From: Thermoplasmata archaeon M9B2D
GTDB lineage: Archaea; Thermoplasmatota; E2; DHVEG-1
NCBI GenBank assembly: GCA_002900555.1
Contig: MUGD01000034.1
Span: forward strand, 1 to 17,602
Reading direction: 5' to 3'
DNA: 17,602 nucleotides
Made by a program: the position numbers and the translations under genes. The notes below the pieces were generated by a model. The model saw only the letters and a list, made by a program, of their open reading frames with translations, was not told where the DNA came from and did not search any database. This document shows, one piece after another, positions 6,155 to 13,657 of this stretch. Every line of letters starts with the position of its first letter. Position 1 is the stretch's first letter.

Positions 6155-7360
6155 ATGAAATGTGTGATTCTTGCGGCAGGCGAGGGGAACCGGATGCATC
6201 CTCTTACCTATACACGGCCAAAGGTGATGCTTCCGATTGCAGGAAAACCAATCCTTGAGTGGAACCTGCTGAATGCTCGTGCAGCTGGACTTAAAGAATT
6301 TATCTTTATCGTAAGCTATAGAAGCGAGATGGTACGAGAATATTTTGGCAACGGAAAACCATGGAACGTCAAAATACGATATGTTAACCAAGGAAAACCC
6401 ATGGGGACTGCCCATGCAATCGGAACAGTCGAACCATTCGTCAGAGATTTCCTTGTGCTGTGCGGTGATACGATTTTTGGTTCCAACGACATCAAACAAC
6501 TGACAAAAAAAGGAAATGCGATAGGGTTAATAAAAATCGACAATCCAACAGAATATGGGATTGTGGAACTCAAAGGAAAGCAGGTAGTAAAAATCTCTGA
6601 GAAAATGGAACGGCCCTCCTGCAACGTTGTCAACGCCGGTCTGTATCACTTCAACAAAAAGATATTTGACTGTATTCGAAACACGGAAAAATCACCACGA
6701 GGTGAGTTTGAAATCACCGACTCCATCAACATGCTTATAGAAAAGGAACCAATGGAGGCGATGTTCCTCAATGAATGGCGAGATGTCGTCTATCCCTGGC
6801 ATCTGCTTGATGCGAACGAGGAGTTACTAAAAAAGATGAAGACAAAGATTATGGGGACCGTAGAAAAGAATGTCATTGTAAAAGGAAGCATCGTAATAGG
6901 TAAAGACAGCCTAATTCGGTCAGGCACCTACATCGAAGGACCCGCCGTGATTGGCAGCAACAGTAACATCGGTCCGAATTGCTATATCAGACCATATACG
7001 ACCATTGGGAATTACTGTCATGTTGGAAACGCCTGTGAAGTAAAAAACTCCATTATTATGGACTATAGTAACGTCCCCCATCTCAATTACGTCGGCGACT
7101 CTGTCATTGGACACCACTGCAATCTTGGGGCAGGAACCACAATTGCCAACCTTCGGCTTGACAAAAAGAATATAACAGTAACCTTAAATGGTAAAAAAAT
7201 CGAGACGAAACGGAAAAAACTAGGAGCCATTATAGGTGATAACGTCCAGACTGGAATAAACGCAACGATTAATATCGGATCGATAATTGGAAACAACGTG
7301 TTCATCGGACCTGCTGGTTTTATCAAAGGGGAAGTTGCGTCTCAAGCAAAAATCCTCTAA
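6155..7360 (+). CDS. glmU: Bifunctional GlmU-type enzyme: GlcNAc-1-P uridylyltransferase / glucosamine-1-P N-acetyltransferase
   Basis: Protein of 401 aa, typical of archaeal GlmU. The N-terminal nucleotidylyltransferase has CVILAAGEGNRMHPLTYTRP, PKVMLP, GTAHAIG, LVLCGDTIF and the Mg-binding region. The C-terminal left-handed beta-helix (from about 235) contains the archaeal acetyltransferase site: H309, N311 and Y312 in VPHLNYVGDSVIG, GAGT at 325-328, and NLRLD. H309 corresponds in position to the His reported essential in Sulfolobus tokodaii ST0452. It probably acetylates GlcN-1-P and then uridylylates it to UDP-GlcNAc. Expected donor and product fit the neighbouring GlmS. The mutase (GlmM) linking the two is not in the window. 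Confidence 0.9.
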   Translation: MKCVILAAGEGNRMHPLTYTRPKVMLPIAGKPILEWNLLNARAAGLKEFIFIVSYRSEMVREYFGNGKPWNVKIRYVNQGKPMGTAHAIGTVEPFVRDFLVLCGDTIFGSNDIKQLTKKGNAIGLIKIDNPTEYGIVELKGKQVVKISEKMERPSCNVVNAGLYHFNKKIFDCIRNTEKSPRGEFEITDSINMLIEKEPMEAMFLNEWRDVVYPWHLLDANEELLKKMKTKIMGTVEKNVIVKGSIVIGKDSLIRSGTYIEGPAVIGSNSNIGPNCYIRPYTTIGNYCHVGNACEVKNSIIMDYSNVPHLNYVGDSVIGHHCNLGAGTTIANLRLDKKNITVTLNGKKIETKRKKLGAIIGDNVQTGINATINIGSIIGNNVFIGPAGFIKGEVASQAKIL

Positions 7361-7375
7361 ACATATGGATTGATA

Positions 7376-7394
7376 AAAAACCAACTGTTTTTCT
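7376..7394 (+). terminator. T-rich terminator-like site after the amino-sugar operon
   Basis: A weak 6-bp inverted repeat (AAAAAC, 5-nt loop, GTTTTT) ends in a T5 run, 15-35 nt after the GlmU stop. Archaeal termination mainly needs oligo-T on the coding strand; the hairpin may be incidental. A fresh TATA box immediately follows, which supports a transcription-unit boundary. Confidence 0.4.
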
Positions 7395-7402
7395 CGGTCC
7401 AG

Positions 7403-7415
7403 TTATTTAATATAG
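7403..7415 (+). promoter_or_regulatory. TATA-like element of the flippase gene
   Basis: TTATTTAATATAG is centred about 35 nt before ATG 7444, predicting a leader of about 10 nt. No Shine-Dalgarno motif is present (the bases before the ATG read AACCTCC, the anti-SD sense), in keeping with a near-leaderless message. Confidence 0.45.
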
Positions 7416-7443
7416 ATCATTTTTATTACATGTTGAACCTCCA

Positions 7444-8982
7444 ATGATAGCAAGAAAATCTTTATTAATTATATCTGGGAATCTGTTAGATGGACTTCTT
7501 GCGTACATCGCCTTATATTTTATTTCACGTGAAATGGGGCCTGAGGCGTATGGGATTATTGGGTTTGCGATGGGATTTGTCGGTTTATTTACAATCTTAG
7601 CTGATCTTGGGTTTAGCTCTGCGCATATAAAGCGAATCTCTGAAGGAAAAGACAAAGGAACCTGTCTTGGAACCTATCTTATCTCAAAACTTGGATTCAT
7701 AGGTTTACTGGCTTCTTTTGTTTTAGGAGCGGTCGTCATCTGGAAATTTATCCTTGGACGGGGGTTCGAATCTTCAACTCACGAACTTGCTATATTTATT
7801 ATTCTAGGATATTATATAGTCAATAGCATCGGAGGATTCTTTTATTATACATACATTGCAACAAAGGAAATAGCAAAAGCGCAGATACCACTGATTGTTG
7901 GGACAACAACACGCACTGCCGCGATAATCTTTGTCGCCCTTTCTGGTTTTGGTGCACTTGCATTAGCGGGTACCTATGTTCTCGGAGAAATTATTTTTTT
8001 ATTTGTTTTAATCTTATTTTTCAGAGGATATCATATCAAAAAACCAACAAAGGAATACTTTTCAAATTATTTGGTTTTTGCAACACCACTCATCCTTATG
8101 GGAGTATCCTACACCATCATTGTAAACGCTGATAAGGTTATCATACAGTTGTTCTGGAACTCACTAGAGGTAGGGTATTACTTTGCAAGTTACAGGATTG
8201 TTCAATTTCTTTTAGTCGCCTCATCTGCTGTCGGAACTCTTCTGCTTCCAACCATCTCCACCTATCATTCTAATAAAGACATTGATAATATTAAAAAAAC
8301 AGTTCTTCTTTCAGAACGATATATTAGCATGCTAATATTCCCAATGGTCTGCGGAATGATTGTGCTTGCTGAACCAACGGTACGTATTTTTCTTAGCTCA
8401 TCGTTTTATCCAGCAGTACCTATCCTAATGATTCTGCCATTGTTTGTTATTTTTGAAGCATTATCCCAACCATATATGTACGAAGTTATTGGGATGAATA
8501 AACCTGCTTTGGCTCGTAATAGATTTCTGATTATCATGTGTGTAACAATTTTCTTTGATATCATTCTCATTCCAAAAGACATCAGTAGTATTAACCTTCA
8601 ACTCTTTGGTTTAGGCTCACTTGGAGCCTCTATCGCTATTGTCATTGGTTATACTGCAGGGTACATCTATTGTAGATATGCGGCTTGGAAGCTTGTAAAA
8701 AACAGTTTTAATTCCAGAATCTTGCTGCATCTTATTTCGGCAAGCATAATGGGCATTTTGCTTTATTACCTCATGATATTTTTACCGATAGAACGATGGT
8801 ATATACTTTTGTTATATGCTCTGATAGGACTTGGAATTTATCTCTCGATTCTTTTTTTATGCAGGGAATTCACACGAAAAGACTTAACGTTCTTCTTTGA
8901 TCTTCTAAACATAAAAAAAATGTTGCACTATGTTAAATCTGAACTAAAAGGGGATACAGAGGTATCGAAAAAAAATAAATAA
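7444..8982 (+). CDS. Polysaccharide flippase, Wzx/MOP exporter superfamily
   Basis: Membrane protein of 512 aa with about 14 hydrophobic helices, the size and topology of polysaccharide-biosynthesis (Polysacc_synt) flippases. The start MIARKSLLIISGNLLDGLLAYIA followed by SREMGPEAYGIIGFAMGFVGLFTILADLGFSSA is the classic first two-helix pattern of the family: a conserved Gly-x-x-x-Tyr-Gly turn and a 'DLG' end. It probably flips lipid-linked oligosaccharide from the cytoplasmic to the outer face of the membrane for protein N-glycosylation or surface polysaccharide. It follows the amino-sugar operon but has its own promoter-like element. Its base composition looks more AT-rich than glmS, as in the rest of the glycan region. 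Confidence 0.9.
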   Translation: MIARKSLLIISGNLLDGLLAYIALYFISREMGPEAYGIIGFAMGFVGLFTILADLGFSSAHIKRISEGKDKGTCLGTYLISKLGFIGLLASFVLGAVVIWKFILGRGFESSTHELAIFIILGYYIVNSIGGFFYYTYIATKEIAKAQIPLIVGTTTRTAAIIFVALSGFGALALAGTYVLGEIIFLFVLILFFRGYHIKKPTKEYFSNYLVFATPLILMGVSYTIIVNADKVIIQLFWNSLEVGYYFASYRIVQFLLVASSAVGTLLLPTISTYHSNKDIDNIKKTVLLSERYISMLIFPMVCGMIVLAEPTVRIFLSSSFYPAVPILMILPLFVIFEALSQPYMYEVIGMNKPALARNRFLIIMCVTIFFDIILIPKDISSINLQLFGLGSLGASIAIVIGYTAGYIYCRYAAWKLVKNSFNSRILLHLISASIMGILLYYLMIFLPIERWYILLLYALIGLGIYLSILFLCREFTRKDLTFFFDLLNIKKMLHYVKSELKGDTEVSKKNK

Positions 8983-9160
8983 ACAAGTCCATAGACTCTC
9001 GTATTGTCTTTTTGGTTTACGTATGCAAACAATTAAAAAAAACTAAAGGAAAAATTATAGAAAAAGTAATTGTATATCGTTTTCAGAAAATCGTAAATGA
9101 TAAATATAATCATGCTATGTAGGATATCTCATTTGACCTTGAAAAAAACTTGACACTTTA
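8983..9160. other. Intergenic region with terminator-like T-run and a TATA-like box
   Basis: This AT-rich gap holds an oligo-T tract (TGTCTTTTTGG, 9006-9016) that could end the flippase transcript. A TATA-like GATAAATATAATC (about 9099-9111) could start the next gene, with a leader of about 30 nt. An imperfect palindrome, GTTTACGTATGCAAAC, lies at 9015-9030. I see no RNA gene or small ORF here. Confidence 0.35.
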
Positions 9161-11257
9161 ATGAAAAAAGAAGATGTTCTTATGAACTTTTTAAGATATA
9201 AAAAATTCTTTCATATTATTTTAACCATGACCGTTCTATTCTTTCTTGTTTTACACGTCCCTTACAGAGCCAGTATGCCCTCTCCTGATGTAAAAACCTT
9301 AGCAAGCTATGACGGCCCATATGAATGCCAAAATTCAACAGCCACTATTAAAGCATGGACGAACGAATCTGAAACAGATGTTACACTATATTATCGGTAT
9401 AGCAAAGATAATATCAGTAGTTGGGACCCTGGGGCTGATTACGTCGACCTCACATTAGCTGACGCAGTTCTAAAGACTCAGGATATAGATATGTATTACC
9501 CGCAACGTCTTTGGTTTGACGAAGAAAATCAATTGATGTATATTGCTTGCCGTTTATCTCATACACTTCAAATCTATGATGTATCAACACATTGGAATTT
9601 GACAAAAATCACACAATTGAAGGATAGAACAAATTTAGCCTATATTCATGGTATTAAAGTAATCAACAATTGGTCCTATAATGGAATAAACTATGGAAAC
9701 ATCCTTCTTGCCACCGCAGGAAGTAAAAAAACGATGTTTCTAACTCTCTCTGTAAACCTCTCTACAACACCTACAATACTAGATTCAGAAGCAATTAATG
9801 TACGATTCACAACACTTGGTTACCTAAATTATTTTATTAACGAAACTGGTAATCTCATTGTCGTGGTTACAGAACAAGCCCCAATAGCGAGATTCACTAT
9901 CTTCGATGCGTCAAATCCAACTGACATCGTAAACCTTAGCGAGACTATAATTGGTACGTTTCAAGAGTGGATGCTAAACCCAACGTTTGACCCGACACAT
10001 CGCTATCTGTACACTTCAAAGTGGGGCGACAACACAACGGTAACGATTCACGATATTAGTAATCTTCACGCACCGGTGTATGTTGGATATCAACTACCAG
10101 AAAGACCGATGAATCAAACGAAACAGATGTCCATGAGGTATCCCTACAGCGGTAAGGAAACATACATTATTACAATGAATAGGACAACCATAGATAATAA
10201 CTGTCAACTCACGGTTTTAGATATCAGCGATCCTTTAGCATGGACTATCGTTAGCGATGTGAATGCTTATGGGACCGGGGAGTTTCAACCAGATTATTAT
10301 GGCGAATGGGCAGCAGTGCGTTATTATAACGGCAAAACCAACAATTCTGGACTCACAGTGTTTAATATTGCTGACCCATATAAAATGTTCCAAGCTGGGT
10401 ACTACGTTCATCCCAGTATCACAGTTAATTCCCATATGCAGTGGGTTGATACAAATAGAAGCCGTATCTTCGCTTTATCATATACAAGTAATGCCTTTTA
10501 TGCCATTAATATGTCCAGGAATCTGTCACAAGCAGAGAGCTGGCATGAGTACGAAGTTGATACAGACAAGCCTTTCGAATGGGAATTTGATTTTCCAAAT
10601 GGCATAGGATATTACGAATTTAGTACAAGAGGATCAGATGAAGACTATCATATAACAGCAGATTGTCGAATCTTTTCAACAGCAGAGCCTCTTGCTCCAC
10701 CAACAATTCCTCTTATATCTGGTCCAACAATAGGAAATCAAGACACAACCTATAGTTATTCTCTAGTTTCGACGAGCGTTAACGACGATATGCTTCAATT
10801 TACAGTTGATTGGGGAGACACTTCAACAGATACAAGTGACCTCTTACCCAATGGAATGACATGCATAATGAACCATTCCTGGATGGACGCAGGGGTTTAC
10901 ACTATCTCATGTAAAGCATATGATACATACGGGCAATCTGAATCAGCAAATCTTATCGTCCTTATAGATGTGCAGTATTGCGAGGAAATCGGATATCTTA
11001 TCGACGATACAAATGATGGGGTATACGATCTATTCTACTCTAACGATACCGGAAATGAAACGATAGTAGGACAGTATGACGAAACATATTTACTAGACAT
11101 AGATGAGGATGGTACTTGGGAATATACTTACAATAGTACTGAAGGATTGATTGAAATCCAAAATAGCGAAGAAAAAGAAACACCGGGTTATGAATTAATT
11201 CTGATACTATATGCAATATCGATTGTAGTAATATATAGATGGAAAAGAAAAAATTAG
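9161..11257 (+). CDS. Secreted LVIVD-repeat/PKD surface protein with PGF-CTERM-like tail
   Basis: Protein of 698 aa; an ATG 7 codons in (9182) is the alternative start. An N-terminal basic stretch and hydrophobic helix (about 15-34) form a signal peptide or anchor. Residues of about 95-480 contain recurring units of the LVIVD type (YIACRLSHTLQIYDVS, RFTIFDASNPTDIVNL, TVTIHDISNLHAPVYVG, LTVLDISDPLAWTIV, LTVFNIADPYKMFQAGY), predicted to fold as a beta-propeller. A PKD domain follows near 525-612 (FTVDWGDTSTDT ... HSWMDAGVYTISCKAYDTYG), then an acidic 'DD.NDGVYD...DIDEDGTWEYTY' segment. The end is an acidic linker, TPGYE (674-678), a hydrophobic helix and a basic tail: a tripartite sorting signal resembling PGF-CTERM. 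About nineteen N-x-S/T sequons are present. It is probably a glycosylated cell-surface protein of unknown ligand. Confidence 0.8.
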   Translation: MKKEDVLMNFLRYKKFFHIILTMTVLFFLVLHVPYRASMPSPDVKTLASYDGPYECQNSTATIKAWTNESETDVTLYYRYSKDNISSWDPGADYVDLTLADAVLKTQDIDMYYPQRLWFDEENQLMYIACRLSHTLQIYDVSTHWNLTKITQLKDRTNLAYIHGIKVINNWSYNGINYGNILLATAGSKKTMFLTLSVNLSTTPTILDSEAINVRFTTLGYLNYFINETGNLIVVVTEQAPIARFTIFDASNPTDIVNLSETIIGTFQEWMLNPTFDPTHRYLYTSKWGDNTTVTIHDISNLHAPVYVGYQLPERPMNQTKQMSMRYPYSGKETYIITMNRTTIDNNCQLTVLDISDPLAWTIVSDVNAYGTGEFQPDYYGEWAAVRYYNGKTNNSGLTVFNIADPYKMFQAGYYVHPSITVNSHMQWVDTNRSRIFALSYTSNAFYAINMSRNLSQAESWHEYEVDTDKPFEWEFDFPNGIGYYEFSTRGSDEDYHITADCRIFSTAEPLAPPTIPLISGPTIGNQDTTYSYSLVSTSVNDDMLQFTVDWGDTSTDTSDLLPNGMTCIMNHSWMDAGVYTISCKAYDTYGQSESANLIVLIDVQYCEEIGYLIDDTNDGVYDLFYSNDTGNETIVGQYDETYLLDIDEDGTWEYTYNSTEGLIEIQNSEEKETPGYELILILYAISIVVIYRWKRKN

Positions 11258-11313
11258 GTAATAATTTTATAATTCTGATGATTATCCAGCATACAATTTC
11301 TTGAAATAATTTA

Positions 11314-11327
11314 GTTTTTATTTTTCT
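11314..11327 (+). terminator. Oligo-T terminator-like tract after the LVIVD/PKD gene
   Basis: TTTTTATTTTTCT on the plus strand, about 60 nt after the stop, is a plausible archaeal terminator. The opposing methyltransferase transcript has its own T-rich tract on the minus strand at about 11240-11255, inside the end of the LVIVD/PKD gene. Confidence 0.4.
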
Positions 11328-11328
11328 A

Positions 11329-11820
11329 TCATTTGCGTAATTCCACAATCATACCAGCGCGAATATTACATAAAAAAAATGATAATACATTCATAAGTGG
11401 TTTAATGCCTAAGCATAATTTTCTTGTCCGATAATCGTAGGTATATTTAAACGACTCCATCCTAAATTGTGCCTTTGTATAATAAGTTTTTCTTTTTCCT
11501 GTGAAAAATTCCCAGGTTGTCTCATTAAAAAATGATTTATGTTGAGGATCACTTATACTATCCTTGTGGTTCCAATAAACGGTTTCAATATGCAATAATC
11601 CCCCTGGTTTGAGTATTCGGTACATTTCCTCCATAACCTTAATTGTATCAGGCAAATGTTCGATGATGTTGTTTAGATAAATTACATCTGCCGACTCATC
11701 CTTAAATGGATAAGGAAAGATACTGAGATCATGGACGACATCAACACCAGGTAAAGCCACATTATCCACACCAATGCTTCCCTCAACCTTCTTTTCACCA
11801 CATCCAAGATCAAGAATCAT
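11329..11820 (-). CDS. Class I SAM-dependent methyltransferase
   Basis: Small protein of 163 aa of the Methyltransf_11 type. It opens directly at motif I: ILDLGCGEKK (DLGCG at 4-8), then an acidic residue ending strand 2 (VDN, D19), LNNIIEHLPD (48-57) as motif IV region, and ILKPGGLLHIET (69-80) as post-motif. Compact starts of this kind are common among methyltransferases in polysaccharide loci. It may O-methylate a sugar of the glycan made by this cluster; the substrate is inferred only from context. The ATG shares ATGA with the stop of the preceding glycosyltransferase, and it is the last gene of the minus-strand run. Confidence 0.85.
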   Translation of the reverse strand: MILDLGCGEKKVEGSIGVDNVALPGVDVVHDLSIFPYPFKDESADVIYLNNIIEHLPDTIKVMEEMYRILKPGGLLHIETVYWNHKDSISDPQHKSFFNETTWEFFTGKRKTYYTKAQFRMESFKYTYDYRTRKLCLGIKPLMNVLSFFLCNIRAGMIVELRK

Positions 11821-12620
11821 TTTCTCAGCCTTGTCTTAATCAATCTTAAAGAGCATGCAATTAGTATCTTTAATAGATATGGTTTCAAAGGTGTGTATTT
11901 CAATATGCCTCTTATTTGCCATATCAACATCCTTGTTTCTTTCTCACGATCATATTTCTTATTTATACTCACGGACTCAATCATATCCTGATTTAAGATT
12001 TGTTCATGATAATAGCTAGTATCTTTGACCTTCCCGTATTGACCGCCCTGTCTTTCAACAAGTTCCCGGATTACAATATCTTCATTTCGATAGAGATAAT
12101 CGTCTTCAATAGATTTTACAGCATTTTTTAGCAACGACGATCTTCCCATTTGAGAACCGGAAAAAGCTCTTTTTGCAGTATCTTCATAACTATCAATATA
12201 AACAGCCAAGATAGTTGAATAAGCCCTACATTCAAACCAGTCAAATTCTCCTGTATGTGTTCTCATTGAATCAAACCAACCATCTGGTAAGAAAGTATCT
12301 GAATGAAGATAAATAAAAAATTCAGTTTCAACCTGTTCAATAAGTTTTTTGATACAATAACCTAAGGTTTTAAACTCTCGACAATTAAGTATCTTTACTC
12401 TTGGAAATTTCTGAAGAATTAGTAATGAATCATCAACACAACCACCATCACCGACAAACAGAGTTCTAATAGGAATCTCCTTATAGTATGATAACAGATT
12501 TCGTTCAAATAAACCATTTGTATTTACAATTGGTATGATTACATCAACTGCTTGTTCTTTATTCGTATTGTATCGGTCAATAAATTCTGGTTTATTGAAT
12601 AATCCAGTAAACGGCTTCAT
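11817..12620 (-). CDS. Glycosyltransferase family 2-like protein
   Basis: Protein of 267 aa with a GT-A fold. VDVIIPIVNTNG (26-36) is the first strand, LFVGDGGCVDDS (54-65) the region equivalent to the usual 'DDGS.D.T', and FFIYLHSDTFLPDGWFD (101-117) carries a His-Ser-Asp in place of the usual DxD, likely the metal/nucleotide site. YLYRNEDIVIRELVERQGG resembles the 'ED' acceptor/base region. A basic C-terminal tail with a hydrophobic segment (LKPYLLKILIACSLRLIK) could sit on the membrane. It probably transfers one sugar from a nucleotide donor to a lipid-linked or nascent glycan. It overlaps both neighbours by 4 nt, so it is co-translated with the dehydratase paralogue and the methyltransferase. 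Confidence 0.85.
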   Translation of the reverse strand: MKPFTGLFNKPEFIDRYNTNKEQAVDVIIPIVNTNGLFERNLLSYYKEIPIRTLFVGDGGCVDDSLLILQKFPRVKILNCREFKTLGYCIKKLIEQVETEFFIYLHSDTFLPDGWFDSMRTHTGEFDWFECRAYSTILAVYIDSYEDTAKRAFSGSQMGRSSLLKNAVKSIEDDYLYRNEDIVIRELVERQGGQYGKVKDTSYYHEQILNQDMIESVSINKKYDREKETRMLIWQIRGILKYTPLKPYLLKILIACSLRLIKTRLRK

Positions 12621-13594
12621 AATCCTTCCCTTTTCATATCCGCTTCCATCATAATACGTACAAGTTTCTTGAATGTAGTTTTAGGTTTCCATCCTAATAT
12701 TTTTTTTGCTTTATGATAATCACCACAAAGATGGTTAACATCAGATATTCGTAAAAAATTCTTTGATACTTTCACAGGAACACGCACACCAGCACAAGTC
12801 ATTGCTTCATCAAGAAACTCCTGGACACTATGCATCTCACTGGTAGCGATTATAAAGTCATCTGGATTCTTGCTTTGAAGCATTAACCACATAGCTTCTA
12901 CATAATCAGGTGCATAACCCCAATCACGCATAGCATTAAGATTCCCTAAAACAAGTTCCTTTTGTTTCCCTGTCATAATACGAGCTATACCATGGGTAAT
13001 CTTCCTAGTGACAAAGTTCTCCCCTCGCCGTGGTGATTCATGATTATAAAGAATACCATTCCATATTTTAAGTCCATATTTATTACGATAAAATATCGCA
13101 CAATGGTACGCAAATAATTTTGCGATTGCATAAGGAGATTCAGGATGAAACGGAGTTTTTTCGTTTTGCGGGTATTCTGATGGAGCGGATCCATACAATT
13201 CTCGAGAAGATGCATTAAAGATTTTTGCATTGCATTTAGAGTTATAAATTGCAGCAAATACTCGTAATGAACCTAATGCATTTATATCCGCTGTTTCTAA
13301 AGGATTTTCGAAAGAAATTTGTATATCGGATTGTGCAGCAAGATGATACACTTCATCAGGTTGAATTTGTTTTATTATCTTTAACAGTGAACGATAATCA
13401 GTTATATCTCCATAATGAAGCATAACTTTATTGATATCATAACGTTCGTCAAGAGATAGTTTTTGAAAATGAGACGTGGCCGGTGTTACTGATTTTTGAA
13501 TCAACCCATGCACTTCATAATGTTTATCAAGAAGTAATTCTGTAAGATAAGATCCATCCTGACCAGTTATTCCAGTGATAAATGCCTTTTTCAT
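12617..13594 (-). CDS. GDP-mannose 4,6-dehydratase-like SDR, divergent paralogue
   Basis: Protein of 325 aa, extended SDR fold, with start MKKAFITGITGQDGSY chosen to match the paralogue upstream. An ATG four codons earlier (13606) overlaps the Shine-Dalgarno. It retains the Rossmann TGITGQDGSY, HLAAQSDIQISFENP, YxxxK (Y155, K159), NHESPRRGENFVTRKIT and MRDWGYAPDYVEAMW of the Gmd family. It differs in three places. The Arg pair of 'RRAS' is Gln-Lys (33-34), the 'STSE' site is SSRE (S129-E132), and about 20 residues before the C-terminal 'RPTDVD' region (here RISDVN) are missing. It could be a dehydratase of altered specificity, or the reductase/epimerase that completes a GDP-6-deoxyhexose. The product is unresolved. 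Confidence 0.85.
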   Translation of the reverse strand: MKKAFITGITGQDGSYLTELLLDKHYEVHGLIQKSVTPATSHFQKLSLDERYDINKVMLHYGDITDYRSLLKIIKQIQPDEVYHLAAQSDIQISFENPLETADINALGSLRVFAAIYNSKCNAKIFNASSRELYGSAPSEYPQNEKTPFHPESPYAIAKLFAYHCAIFYRNKYGLKIWNGILYNHESPRRGENFVTRKITHGIARIMTGKQKELVLGNLNAMRDWGYAPDYVEAMWLMLQSKNPDDFIIATSEMHSVQEFLDEAMTCAGVRVPVKVSKNFLRISDVNHLCGDYHKAKKILGWKPKTTFKKLVRIMMEADMKREGL

Positions 13595-13605
13595 GAATTT
13601 ATTCA

Positions 13606-13610
13606 TCCTT
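13606..13610 (-). promoter_or_regulatory. Shine-Dalgarno AAGGA deciding the dehydratase-paralogue start
   Basis: The minus strand reads AAGGATGAATAAATTCATG. The AAGGA motif abuts and overlaps the first ATG, so that codon is unlikely to be used, and it lies 11 nt before the second ATG at 13594. Confidence 0.55.
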
Positions 13611-13657
13611 ATCTAAAAAAAATCTGATTTAGAAAATGGCGACTATTTTTTATTTTA

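Noticed and set aside
6077..6499. 140-aa open frame antisense to glmS/glmU
   Set aside because: It lies opposite strongly conserved coding sequence, has no recognisable domain and no promoter; it is a shadow frame.
9015..9030. GTTTACGTATGCAAAC as an operator
   Set aside because: Only an imperfect dyad, single copy, and far from the next TATA box; not above chance in AT-rich DNA.
13611..13635. AAATCTGATTT dyad with T-run between the two Gmd genes as a terminator
   Set aside because: The arm is only 5 bp in AT-rich sequence, and the short gap plus Shine-Dalgarno argue for co-transcription; attenuation is possible but unsupported.
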